This document shows positions 32,872 to 43,760 of a stretch of 64,000 bases of DNA, in pieces. The stretch comes from Holacanthus passer (taxonomy: Eukaryota; Chordata; Actinopteri; Pomacanthidae). The stretch is taken from assembly GCA_025331565.1 (NCBI GenBank), contig JAFREQ010000261.1:1-64000 (forward strand). Direction: 5' to 3'. The position numbers and the translations under genes are program-made. The notes below the pieces were generated by a model, which was given only the letters and a program-made list of their open reading frames with translations, did not search any database and had not been told where the DNA came from. How positions within the stretch are numbered: the first letter of the stretch is position 1; the number at the start of each line of letters is the position of its first letter.

Positions 32872-33262
32872 CTCAAATGCTACACACTAGAGCAGAGTGA
32901 GTTGGTAATGTCCTTTATTTCCAAAACAAAAATCTTCTGATTGGTAAACGTCAAACTCACGGAAGGGTGGTAACCACATGGAGACAGGCAGACAAAAAGA
33001 CCCAAGAACACAGAGGCAGATCAGGAGCCGAAGACTGAGGTGAAATCCAGGTATCAATTAGACATGTTGGTCAGGAGCAGACAGGGTTGGCAACAGAGAA
33101 TATATCCAAAAGAGTTTGCTGGAGAGTCTGTCATGAAGCAAAGACAAGAAGACAGTCTGGCAGTGGGTGAATGTACTGGGGTGGCTTATATAGAGTCCTG
33201 ATTGCAGATAGAGTGCAGCTGGGTGCAGGGTGTGTGATGAGGTGGGAGTGGCATTATGGCTA
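32872..33262 (-). mobile_element. LTR fragment, copy 1 of a second LTR family
   Basis: It shares blocks with 37235-37939: the end TAGGACTCAA..GC.ACACACT, AACACAGAGGCAGATCAGGA, CTTATATAGAGTCCTGATTG (TATA box on the minus strand) and AGATGGGAGTGGC-like sequence. It is truncated near 33262. Confidence 0.72.
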
Positions 33263-34640
33263 TATCCATGCTTGGTCCTTTCAGAAACTATTTTCAGGCC
33301 TGTCAATGTCATGCTGCTATCTTTTGTGAAACATAGCAACACTTTTGAGCACTAGTTCTGTAAATAAACACTGTAAAGACTGCTTATTGTAAACATGGGT
33401 GACACGTGACTGTTAATGTAGATGAAAAAGCCATATATCCAACTTTGTTTATTAGAATTGTTAGTAATATTCTCTGAAAATATGTTAATGTTGAATTGTT
33501 TAAATGCTGTTTTTCTGCATGTTATATTAATGGGCATCCTAACATTACATTTCATGGAATATTAGCTCTCTAGATTTTTTCTTTGGTTGAGAGAATCTTG
33601 TCGTTATTGAACTCTCTTCAAACTAGACTATCTGAACACACTTTAAAATACAACCTATGAGCTGTGATCTGTGACTGGAATGCTGCATCTGTCTGGGTCA
33701 TTGGTTTTCAGAGCTTGACACTGTGGGCCTCCCCTCAGGCAAAATGGAGACAACTGGGTTCTAAGTATTTTTAAGTATGTTAATTGCCTCCTTGAGCTGT
33801 GACATAGGCCTATATAGTTTTGGTGAGCGGGTCAAAGTACAATAACTTAATTTCTAGTTTTTAGAACACTGGCATGCACCTACGCCTTTCACCTCATACA
33901 GAATCTTCAAAAAGTTTTTTATTGGCTAGTGTCCTTCTTCACCCCCTCTACAACTTTCCCTCATTCCCTTGTGTAGGCACACCTCACAGTTTGAAAAGCT
34001 CTGATTTTGAACACTTTTGTACTCCAACTGCAGTTGTACTCCATGCCTCCAAAGTACAAAAGGAAACATAACGTTCATCCTCACCTTACCCTCTTAGCCT
34101 AAATCATTGCCCACATCTCCTATTTTCTCACCAAAACATATTCTGTGTATCCTCGAGCTCCAACAAATATATTTGATGCATTTTCTTCCTCTTAAAACAT
34201 TTAAATGTTCTTTAGTGTTTTAAATCTTGGATTTTTTACATGCTACTTGCTAGCAGTATTCTTCTTCCCTGTCTTTGTCAGTACATTGGAGTGGATTACT
34301 GTGAAACCATTGGCAGGAATGTGTTTTGACCATGCATCTGTTTTGACTTGTGCATATTCACAAGATACACAAAACAGGGACCCACTCATAAAAACAGCTC
34401 CATAGTGCTACTAGAGGTTAAAGGGAATGAGTTTGGTTTGTGGAGAAACAAAACTTGTGACTTGTGAGACAGTTCTCACAAATGGAAATGTAGGGGCCCT
34501 CCAACCATTTGTGAGAGGTCCAGGGGCAATTGTGCAAAAGAAAAATCCACTTAAGAGTTATCTCCTAGGTATTTCTCAGAAGTGTGCAGAGAACACTCAG
34601 TAAATATGGCCGCTCTGAAAGCCTTCTCTGCATCAAGAGA
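33263..34640. other. No recognisable feature
   Basis: AT-rich DNA without a recognised repeat or conserved reading frame. Confidence 0.5.
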
Positions 34641-34689
34641 GACTACTACAGCTTTGGCTTTCAATTTTGTGCCATACTGAATAAGATAT

Positions 34690-34925
34690 ATAAACAGTAT
34701 AAACAGAGAGATTTAAAAAAGTATTAACAATTTAGCAACCATTAAAGTATTATCAATTGTACTAAAGAAATATAATAATTATTAACACTTAAACAGGCTA
34801 ATAAAAAAGTATCAAATTTACAAATTTACACGAGACTTATTTACAAATGTGCATGAGAAAATGAAATATGTGATCAGTATATATACTATGAGACAGGATG
34901 GAATTAAATATGAAATTAAATATGA
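34690..34925 (-). mobile_element. Fragment of LINE 3' UTR, inverted
   Basis: Blocks such as AAAGTATTAACAATT, AACAGGCTAATAAAAAAGTA and AATATGAAATTAAATATGAA match the 3' UTRs at 31190-31450 and 56440-56700. Both coding sequence and tail are missing. Confidence 0.65.
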
Positions 34926-35289
34926 AATATAACTTCCTCTTGTGTAATAGTTCTGTTTAAGAAGTCTTTCAGCTGACAGAAATGTTTGCACAAAGGCCAC
35001 AGACTGAGAATTACTTTAAGGTTTTTAGAACAATTCATAAAATACCTGTTTATCCTTGCTAAAAAGATAAATATGTCTCATCTTTTACCATTGTGCCTGT
35101 GTGTCAGCTCTTAACTTGGTTAGCCAAATATTTAGTTCACTTATTCCAAGATTCCTCTAATGACATGAATGTATCAAATACTGCTGATGTGGTATCAATT
35201 TGAGATCTTACATTATCCAAAGGATTGATCTAAAATTCTCTCTGAAGTTTTTGTTGTTTAAGATTCTGCTGTTATGACCCGTTTATGCT

Positions 35290-35960
35290 TTAGATAAGCA
35301 AAAAAGATATTGTTATATACATGAAAGAGCAGACTTTAAACTGCTCTGTAAAATATTGAATGAAATCAGGGTTTTTAAGAAGAATCTTTTTAAATCGCCA
35401 CTGTTTTTGAGGATGCTGCTCTTTACTAGAGATAACCAAAAATAATGGGGAATGATCTGAAATAATATTTTTGCCAATTTGAGAGCAACATGGGACCTTT
35501 TTTTGGATGGCATGTGTATGTGTAAAGAAAAAAATGATCCTTGAGGAGGATTTGTGCACTCTATTAGAGAAAGTGTATTGTCTGTCTGTATGATGAAGGC
35601 TTCTCTATCTGTCAATGAGACCAAAGCCTCTACAGCAGTCTAATGAAGACCAAATCCCAGGACAGATAGACAGGATTTGGACAACAGTTAAAGTTGCCTA
35701 TAACAGTGGATTTCACAGTCCAGTCTGAAAACAGGGAAAACACTTTATTATGGAAATCAGGAGGACAAACCGGCAGGCCATAAACAATTAAATTGAAAGA
35801 TATTGTCTACATACAGTGTCCCTGTGATAATAACATAGCATCCAAATTTATCACTCTTAACCTTCACTTCATTAAGGAACAAGACTTTGTGAATTACAAT
35901 AAAAACACCTCTACTCCTTGATCTTTGAGTCCTTGAAGAGGACTAAAAGAGCTGGCCAGC
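35290..35960 (-). pseudogene. L1-type LINE endonuclease fragment
   Basis: Minus-strand pieces in two frames read like the C-terminal half of an L1 APE endonuclease. They include SRGVFIVIHKVLFLNE near 35900, IISDHSPLFLVIS near 35430 (the SDH catalytic-histidine motif) and QWRFKKILLKNPDFIQYF near 35350 (start of the linker after the nuclease). Stops and frameshifts are frequent. It is distinct from the L2 and Rex1-like LINEs in the window. Confidence 0.6.
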
Positions 35961-36580
35961 ACAGTCTCCTCAATTTTATGACTTCATTATGTAACATTTG
36001 CCTTCTTCAAAAAAAGAAAAAGTTTTAGGATAGACAGAAGTATGCCTTGTTTCCATCAATTAGGTACAGGAGATAAAACAGCTTCACTGAGGTATGTGCA
36101 CAAAAAGAGTAACTCAATAAATCTGGTTGATTTGACAGCCAACATGTCCAAGGTGTGTGTATAGGAGTGCTAGGACATGCTCCAATCCTCCATTGGCTTG
36201 AATAGAGCTGTCTCATCACATAGTATTGTTTAACAAATTATTTCCCCATGTTAGCCATTTGTCTGTCTTCATTCTATACAATATGTTGTTGATTACAGCT
36301 CATGTGTAGTAGGGTTATTATCTGGTACAGGCTTAAGCCTCTATTTTGGGACCACTATCATTAGCGATTGTTAATGTTTCAATGTCAGTGTTGCTTTTCT
36401 GCCACTGACACTTATATGAACATGATCACCTATGGTCTCCGTTTTGAGAATTTTGAGAATGATGATGAAAAATGTATGATACAGTAATTGAAATGCTGTC
36501 TTCAATTAAATCTCAGCCGTGGAGTCCACTGTCCATTCTGTTTGCTGCTGTTTCATCTTTGTTTTGCAGGGCATCATGTA
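35961..36580. other. No recognisable feature
   Basis: AT-rich spacer with no recognised repeat, ending at the first copy of a local duplication. Confidence 0.5.
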
Positions 36581-36728
36581 GTGTGTAGTCATGCAGTAGT
36601 AGTAGTAGTAGTAGTATGAGTTTTACCCACTTCTACAGTTCTTGAAAAAAACAAAACATACTTTCCAGTTATTTTCCACCACTGCAAATTAACAAGTCGT
36701 AGGTGGGTGATACTGCCTTAAAACACTG
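36581..36728 (+). repeat. Local duplication, unit X copy 1
   Basis: From GTGTGTAGTCATGCAGTAGT through AAAACACTGTTACTA. It is repeated with divergence at 37053-37213. It contains an (AGT)n microsatellite at 36594-36618. Confidence 0.85.
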
Positions 36729-36730
36729 TT

Positions 36731-36873
36731 ACTAGGTTGAACTAAGGCAAGTCTGAACAGAAACTAAGGCTGAACAGGAACCAAGGCTGAACAGATATAA
36801 GACTGACAGGACGAAGATGGAGATCTAAGACATGAATGTGGCTGGCTGAACTGAGGCAGGCAGAACTGTGACA
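36731..36873 (-). mobile_element. LTR fragment, copy 2 (outer end)
   Basis: It shares TTGAACTAAGGCAAGTCTGA and the terminus GGCAGGCAGAACTGTGACA with 37775-37939. On the minus strand it therefore begins TGTCACAGTTC, and it is cut after ~140 bp. Confidence 0.78.
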
Positions 36874-36992
36874 ATTTCAGGGTATTTCTACAATAATGAT
36901 TTTCTCAACAATTTGACAAAATACTGAAATATTTTTGGTTTAGACTTAAAAAAAAAACAACCTGTTACGCTCTCCTTGCATGGAAACTTAGG

Positions 36993-37052
36993 TTGAGGCA
37001 GAGCAAGAAAGCATATAAGCAAAAGCTGGAGAGCAAGCTCCAGCAAAACAAA
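36993..37052 (+). pseudogene. LINE ORF2 scrap
   Basis: It encodes RQSKKAYKQKLESKLQQNK, matching the basic linker between endonuclease and RT in Rex1-like LINEs (compare YRRKMEEQLQQNN at about 58480 on the minus strand). Confidence 0.55.
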
Positions 37053-37213
37053 GTGTGTAGTTGTGCAGTAGTAGTAGTAGTGGTAATATGCATTTTACCC
37101 ACTCGTACCTTGCCCAGTACTTGGAAAAAAAACAAACACACATACTTTCCATTTATCTTCCACCACTGCAAATTAACGTGTTGTGGGTGGGTGACTATCT
37201 GAAAACACTGTCA
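37053..37213 (+). repeat. Local duplication, unit X copy 2
   Basis: Second copy of the unit at 36581-36728, with TGTGTAGTTGTGCAGTAGTA and CCACCACTGCAAATTAAC in common. Confidence 0.85.
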
Positions 37214-37234
37214 CTATATTTCTGTGTTGGGGAG

Positions 37235-37939
37235 TGTTGTAGGACTCAATTGCAACACACTAAAAACAGATAGTTAAGAGTTTATTTTCCAGAAATCACT
37301 GATGTTGGTATAGACCAGACTCAGAGCAACGGGTGGACAATACAGAGAGGATGTTGGAGCTGCAGGAAACACTAAACAGGCACCAGGACTGGCAGACAAA
37401 AACTAAGAACACAGAGGCAGATCAGGAACGGAAGGTGGAGGTGAATCCCAGGATACCACAAAGCAGGTCTATCTCAAGCAGGCAGATTTGGCAACAGAGA
37501 ATAAGTCCAATAAAGATTGCTGCCGAGTCTGGCATGATGCAAAGACAATCTGGCAAAGTGAGAGTGAAGTGGCTTGACTTATATTGAGTCCTGATTGGTA
37601 ACTGAATGCAGCTGGGTGCACAGGTGAGATGATGAGATGGGAGTGGCTGGCAGGTCAGGTGAGGCAAAGGCAGGGTCAGTGTAAAAGTACTGTGACATGG
37701 GTGTAGAATTAAAGCAGACAGAACAGAGACATGGCAGAACAGAGATGTGGCATGAACTGAGACAGTACTGAGGCAAGGTTGAACTAAGGCAAGTCTGAAC
37801 AGAAACAGAACAGAAAGGCTGAACAGGACTAAGAAAGACAGGACTAAGACAGAGAACTAAGACATGACAGAGCGGAGAGACATGGCAGGACTAAGACATG
37901 ACTGTAGCTGGCTGAACTGAGGCAGGCAGAACTGTGACA
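37235..37939 (-). mobile_element. LTR, copy 3 (most complete, 705 bp)
   Basis: Read on the minus strand it starts TGTCACAGTTCTGCC and ends GAGTCCTACAACA (TG...CA). A TATA-like AATATAAGTCAAGCC lies near 37580 and AATAAACTCTTAACTATC near 37280 as polyadenylation region. No matching target duplication was seen on either side, and no coding region is attached. Confidence 0.7.
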
Positions 37940-38149
37940 TATATATACATACACCAGAGCTCCAAGAGCCCAAACTTTTGGCTCTGGGGTGCTCAACCTA
38001 AGCGACTAAAGCACAAAGCAATACTAATGCTATAATGCTATAAGACTATAAGTAATGCTATAAGATTGTATACCACTGCAATGGACTGTGTGATTGCGCA
38101 TATACTCACACAGTCTCAACACTCATATCTTATACATAAGGGAGTGTTT
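37940..38149. other. Short spacer with CTATAATGCTATAAG repeats
   Basis: Imperfect repeats of TAATGCTATAAG occur at 38029-38070. Nothing else is recognised. Confidence 0.5.
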
Positions 38150-38460
38150 AAAGAAAAACTGCAGCGTCTGCTGTGTCAATACACAACAGTAACATTGGCA
38201 ACTGTTTTTTGAGCATTCCACAACTTTCTGTCTTTTGTTGCCCTTGTCCCAACTTGTATGAAAGGTGTTGCAATTCAGAATAAACAAACCAATGAAGTTG
38301 ATGAGGTAAAACATTCAAAATATTGTCCTTGTACTGTTTTCAATTGAGTATATGCCAAAAAATAGATTCCAATGCCAAAAAAGATTATCAAAAAATCACT
38401 TCATTATTATCTGCTTTATTTCTAATTTACACAATGTCCCACAACATTTTTGGAATAAAG
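38150..38460 (-). repeat. Fragment resembling the end of an abundant fish DNA transposon
   Basis: On the minus strand the blocks AAAAATGTTGTGGGACATTG, CAAGTTGGGACAAGGGCAAC and AAAAGACAGAAAGT follow the order I recognise from a common teleost transposon end (GTTGGGAC...GGGGCAACAAAAG). It is highly diverged and no transposase is present. Confidence 0.4.
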
Positions 38461-38639
38461 GTCAGGACTTTAAGTTCTGTGATAGGATTTTTCTTGCCAA
38501 AATGCACCTTGAGAGTCATAGTTACATAAGGTTAGAAGTTAAGATAACAGACTTATACCTTTTGACTTTTCATGAAAGAACCAGATATTTTATAATATAG
38601 TTCACCTTCATCATATAGTTCAGGACATCTTTTGTACTC

Positions 38640-39621
38640 AATTCAGTGGGAGAATTGTATGTCCATTTGAGCCTTGAAGAGCTCCCAATGTTTAGTTACC
38701 CAACACTATATATGGAGAAAATCAGTGACATTGCTTGGATTTGAGCTTTGTGATATGATGCATTATCCCGCTGTAAGTAGCCATCAGAAGATGGGTATAC
38801 TGTGATCATAAAGGGATGGACATGGTCAGCAACAATACTCAGGTTGGCTGTGGTGTATAATAATGCTCGGTTGGTACTAAGGGGCCCAAAGTGTGCCAAG
38901 AAAATATCCTCCACACCATTACACCACCACCTCCAGCCTGAACCATTAATACAAGGCAGGATGGATCTATGCTTTCATGTTGTTTACACCAAATTCTGAC
39001 CCTACCATCTGAATATCGCAATAGAAACCGAGACTCATCAGGCCAGGCAACGTTTTTCCAATCTTCTGTTGTCCAATTTTGGTGAGCCTATGCAAATTGT
39101 AGCCTCAGTTTTCTGTTCTTAGCTGACAGGAGTGGCACCTGGTGTGGTCTTCTGCTGCTGTAGCCCATCTGTGTTCAACGTGTTGTGTGTTCAGAGATGG
39201 TCTTTTGCATACCTTGGTTGTAACGAGTGGTTATTTGAGTTACTGTTGCCTCTCTATGGCCAGACTGATTCGAGATGAATCAGTCTGGTCCTTCTCCTCT
39301 GACCTCTGACATCAACAAGGCATTTTCGCCAAGAGAACTGCCTGTCACTGGATAGTTTCTCTTTTTCAGACCATTCTCTGTAAACCCTAGAGAGGGTTAT
39401 GCCTGAAACTCCCAGTAGATCAGGAGTTTCTGAAATACTCAGACTAGCCCTTCTGGCACCAACAACCATGCCACGTTCAAAGTCTCTTAAATCACCTTTC
39501 TTTCCCATTCTGATGCTCGATTTGAACTTCAGCTTTGAGTTGCTGCCATGTGTTTGGCTGATTAGATATTTGCGTTAACGAGTAGTTGAACAGGTGTACC
39601 TAATAAAATGGCCGGTCAGTG
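38640..39621 (-). pseudogene. Tc1-like transposase and right terminus (fourth Tc1 family)
   Basis: On the minus strand a clean N-terminus at 39508 reads MGKKGDLRDFERGMVVGARR with the first helix-turn-helix (SISETPDLLGVSGITLSRVY). It is followed, after breaks, by the region around the first catalytic D and by YSDGRVRIWCKQHES, GGGVMVWRIFSWHTLGPLV and IMHHITKLKS (degraded second-D block, normally DNAPCHKA). The third block is lost. The terminus GGTGTACCTAATAAAATGGC and CGGTCAGTG ends at 39621, followed by TA. Confidence 0.88.
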
Positions 39622-39942
39622 TATTACACCTTTGACCACACCCAACATCAGTGATGGATGTGGTCACAAGTGTGCACTGTTGCACTGAACATTCCAACAC
39701 TGATGTCATCATGTACTGACCAAGCGGCAACCTCCGGCACTGAAAAATGAAGCCAACACGGAAGTGCAAAAAGCTGCAGTTCCTTGAATAAACACTAGGG
39801 GCAGGCTCCAAAAGGGAGTCAATTACATTCGACCCCCATGTTAAAATGTCCGACTTTACAGCAGAAGAAAACATGTTTAAAGCCTGGTACAAAAAATGGC
39901 TTTAGTCTCTTTAGCTGATTTTCTACTTCATGACAACTGTAC

Positions 39943-39956
39943 GGGGGGGGGGGGGG
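39943..39956. repeat. Homopolymer run of 14 G
   Basis: An uninterrupted G tract, unusual in this AT-rich window. Confidence 0.95.
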
Positions 39957-40249
39957 ATTTTTTCATTACACACTCGTTTAAAATCTGAAATTGTGCATAA
40001 TGAAGAGCAACGTCACTTTGACTGACAGCTGACTGCTGGCGGTCGGCTCCAAACACGGAGCTCATTCAGTCACTGAACTCCACCTGTGTTTGTGCTGTTT
40101 TTGCCTTTCGGATATTTTTTCATGTAAATACTGGATAAATAACTCGGCTTGCTCAGCAGTTAATTGTACTAACAGACCAGGGGTGCTGCCAGGGATTTTG
40201 GGCCCCATGAAAAGAAATCTTACTGGGCCCCAGTAGGGGGGAAACTTTG

Positions 40250-41375
40250 ATACTGTTTTACATAAAACTATGCATTTTAATGATCTCTCTGTGTCTTTCC
40301 GCACTCTCACTTGGTGGATCCTCATCATCCGAATCTGTACCCTCTTCGATCACTTCCTCCACTTCCACTCTCCTCTCTGACGAACTTGAAGAGGATCCTG
40401 GACCTGGCTCTGTAGTGAACATGACATACAAAAATCATAATCACTATTTTAGGTGGGCTCTCACCATTTTGTTTTACTTAAGGGTGTTTTCAGTGATTTG
40501 ACCAAATATAACAAAGGGAAATGTGATTTTACTACCAATACTCCACTACTCACTGTCTCCCTCTTGTAGCCCCACATGCAGGTCTAATTTATCTCCAAAA
40601 CTGTAGACTCACAAGTGATGGCATTAGATTTGTGGTGAAAAAATATGAGGCTATATGGTTGTTGCTATATAATCTTCTGATTTCCAGAAAATGTAAACAT
40701 TTCTCTGATTGGATTGAGAGCAGTCACCCAGTCTGCACGCACTAGAAATGTTCTCTGTTCCTCCTGCAAAGCAGGGGGATGAGTGTCCCAAACTATTGAC
40801 CAAACATTATATTTCAGTGATGGCTGATGCTTTTTAAACCATTAAAATCGCTCTGAAATAAATACAGACTATAGGCTTTGTTATTTCAGAACGATTTTTT
40901 ATTCTTTAATGTTTTTTCTCCATAATAATCGATTAATTCAACACACAGCTGCTCACCTCCTTCCTCAGGGGGAACTTGGGCTTGTTCAGGTGGGGCAGTG
41001 GGGGGACTGACAGACGGCTGCTGGTGCTGCTGCTCTTGACGTGTCTGTTCAGAACATGCGTCATTTTTTGAGCAGAGCAGCTGCTAAACATTTGCCTGCA
41101 TTGATTATTTAACTGAAACAACAGTGAAATGTATAAATCCAGAGTTTTATTCAGAAATATGAACTAATATGGGGAGAAAAGTGAGTTAGCTTATAGCTAT
41201 AGACAAAGTTAGGAATAGACAACAGGCTAATGTTCCAGAACTTTTCATCACATGAACCACTAACAGACCCACCCTGCCTATGAAAGAACTGGGTGACATA
41301 CTGTCGACCCTTCGCTTCTTTCTCCTGTCTGAGCTTTTTTTCTTTTCTTTTTTTGCTCCCTGACTTCTGAGGCAT
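40250..41375 (-). pseudogene. N-terminal exons of a ZMYM1-like hAT transposase
   Basis: Three minus-strand blocks with splice-like borders. The first opens at 41375 with MPQKSGSKKRKEKKLRQEKE followed by VTQFFHR, the lysine-rich start typical of ZMYM1-like hAT proteins. The second (41045-40955) reads QTRQEQQHQQPSVSPPTAPP and ends at a GTGAGC donor near 40955. The third (40410-40250) reads EPGPGSSSSSSERRVEVEEV and then an acidic EEGTDSDDEDPPSE run, ending in a stop. BED finger, catalytic core and dimerisation regions are absent, so the product cannot be a transposase. Confidence 0.7.
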
Positions 41376-41549
41376 CCTGCCGTCTCCGCCTCCACTCGCT
41401 GTCTGTGAAAAGTTAGGCTCTGCAGCTGTCTGATGGAGCAGGTGGACTGAACCATTTCACGTAAATAGAGGGCGGGATGGGTGTTGAGAAATGTTTCCAA
41501 AACAAATAAACTTAGCGCTACCAATACATTGTAAATAAAATATATGTGA

Positions 41550-41569
41550 TGTGTGTGTGTGTGTGTGTG

Positions 41570-41600
<31 letters not shown>
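41550..41600. repeat. (GT)n/(TA)n microsatellite, left half
   Basis: Compound microsatellite split by the solo LTR. The right half resumes at 42847. Confidence 0.95.
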
Positions 41601-42841
41601 TGTTGGGGATCAACTTAATGGGCAGTTTGGCTATCGATAATAATTAATAATTATCAGAATTATATTAAACAATAGGATCTGACATACATCAGATCACCTT
41701 GGGGCACCACCCTCAACAGTACTCTACCTCACACGGGGCACTGTTATATTGGGAAAATGATAGCCGCTTAGGTTGGTATTATTCACTCTTGTACAACATT
41801 AAAGACGCAGCATGTATATTCATAAGCGTTTATTAACAAATAATAAAGGCAAACACATACTTGTCTAACATGTACTTATATAAAGTGTGTGTGTGTGTGC
41901 GTGAGTGAGTAAAGCAAGATGGCTGGTTCAGAAGGTGTCAGGCCGCATGACCTAGACAAAAGGCAGGCTACACACAAGATGGCCGACCCCAAGGATTGTT
42001 GCCAGGGGAGGGAGAGTGTGTTCTTTGTTACAGCCTATGTGTCTAGGTGTGATATGTGTGAGATAGAGGGTTTCTGGTTAGTAAAGAGAAGTTTAGCATG
42101 CAAACCCTGTGTCGGTGTGAAGCACAACTAACATCAATTTACAGGTTTGTTCACTAATCCTACTATCATCACAGCAATGAAGCTCAATCACAGAATTGAA
42201 TCACCACATGTTCATGAAAGTCAAACAGTCTTGTGCTTAGCCGTGTTTAGCTTAGCTTGTCTAACTATCTATGCCCAGTGTAGTTACCAGTCCTTTTATG
42301 AAGAGGAAGCTTGTTAGCTTGGAATCCTGTGGTTGAAGAAGATCTGAGCTGAGAAGGTTGTAGTCATTGGTTGTCCAGGTCAGAGGAAGCTGGTTGCTCT
42401 TTGGTTACAGTTAGCAGTTCTGTGCTAACTGGCTGTGTTGCTCCTTGGAATCAGCAAGCAGGCTTGTGTTGCAGCTGCTGGTGGGAGAACCTTCCTTGTA
42501 GGTTCTTTCTTGATTCTTGGTTGGTGTGACTGCCGTGAGCAGGCCACACTGAGAGCTGGTTTCTGCTCCCTTGTTGGAGCTGAGAGGAGAAGCTGCTGCC
42601 TCCTTGGCAGAGCTGGAGAGAAGAGGTCTTGCCTTCGGCAGACCGGAGAGAAGAGAATGAATTGAGGAGGGGGCTTGGAGATAGGTCCCGGCTGGAGTTA
42701 ACACCTAGTTGTTAACAGGAAGACTGTGGGGGCTGGGCTCCTCCCCTCCACATGAGACAGACCCTGAACTGGAATGTCTTATCTCATCTGGTCTTTTACG
42801 TCACACAATGAACAAACTCATCTGTGGACTTCCAGTGGTCC

Positions 42842-42846
<5 letters not shown>
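41601..42846 (+). mobile_element. Solo LTR (1,246 bp) inside a TA microsatellite
   Basis: It starts TGTTGGGGATCAAC and ends GTGGTCCCAACA, giving inverted TGTTGGG/CCCAACA ends. A TATA box (CTTATATAAAGTG, about 41876) is present on the + strand. The flanks are alternating AT on both sides, so the duplication cannot be measured. It has no coding capacity. It is unrelated to the LTRs at 17715, 37235 and 51421. Confidence 0.8.
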
Positions 42847-42904
<58 letters not shown>

Positions 42905-42921
42905 ATATATATATGTATATA
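42847..42921. repeat. (TA)n/(TG)n microsatellite, right half
   Basis: AT run followed by TG and AT runs, continuing the left half at 41550-41600. Confidence 0.95.
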
Positions 42922-43325
42922 TGAGTGTCATATTATTTTGTCAGTATTATAATTGTATTAGGGGCCTCTCTGGGCCCCTGTCAATCACGAGTCCCTAGAA
43001 TCCTTCTCCTTATTCTCCCCTTTTCGGCACCCCTGAAACAGACTGTCCACAAGTCGGCTCTCCTGTTTTTTACTGGTAGGTAGCCAGTTAATGAATTAGC
43101 ATCGGGCTCCAGCTAGCTGCCGCCGGCTGTGTGGTGTCTTTGTCCGGGACATCTGCGCTGTTTTCTCGGTGAGTTTGTTCTGGTGTTTGTGGAGCTGCTT
43201 GTCGGCTGGAGTTTGACTGTGCTGCCTTGTTGACTGTGTTTCTCTCAGGTGTCCAGGACGAGTTTCTCCGGGCGGAGGCGGTGGAGGTTGATCTAAGCTA
43301 ACAATGCTAACGTGAGCATCTGGTA

Positions 43326-43760
43326 CACTCCAAAAAATAATTAAGCCAAAAACGTAGACTTTATGTATTTTAATTACATGTAAATTTTCCATGTAATTCC
43401 ACCATATAAGTTCAAAGTAAAAGGTCACATTAAATGCAATGTTTTTATCATGTATAGTTAAGGTAAATGTCATCATTTTTTATTAAATGAAGTTTAAGTT
43501 AAAGTTAATGCAAATTTCTACATAAACTTTATGTGTTCATGTCATTAATACACATAAAGTTAAGGTGAACTTTTACATTAACCTTATGAGTTTATTCAAT
43601 GATAACATATAAAGTGAACAGAAAATTTTACCTAAACCTAAGTGTTGATTAAAGTTAACATGAACTTTTACATAAACTTTATGTTGCTTATTCAATAATT
43701 ACATATAAAGATAAGCGGATGTTTTACATAAACCTTATGTGTTTATTAAAGCATCTCACA
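43326..43760. repeat. CACT-type transposon end with ~70-bp subterminal repeats
   Basis: It starts CACTCCAAAAAATAATTAAG, a CACT-type (EnSpm-like) terminus. Several imperfect units follow, built on CATAAACTTTATGTG...TTAAAGTTAA...ACTTTTA, repeating about every 70 bp to 43760. Both strands of the ACATAAAGTTAA motif occur. The opposite end was not found. Confidence 0.5.

Larger units (their letters stand above)
40178..43035 (-). mobile_element. Non-autonomous hAT element with ZMYM1-like 5' exons
   Basis: A 2,858-bp element with inverted ends CAGGGGTGCTGCC and CGGCACCCCTG. It is flanked by TAACAGAC (40170-40177) and AAACAGAC (43036-43043), a 7/8 match to an 8-bp hAT duplication. GGGCCCC motifs lie just inside both ends. 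Minus-strand exons of a hAT-type protein remain at 40250-40410, 40955-41045 and 41280-41375, but no catalytic domain. A solo LTR lies inside at 41601-42846; without it the element is about 1.6 kb. Confidence 0.88.

Noticed and set aside
43523..43760. CRISPR-like spaced repeats
   Set aside because: The units are diverged, AT-rich and without uniform spacers. The genome is eukaryotic, and the pattern fits transposon subterminal repeats.
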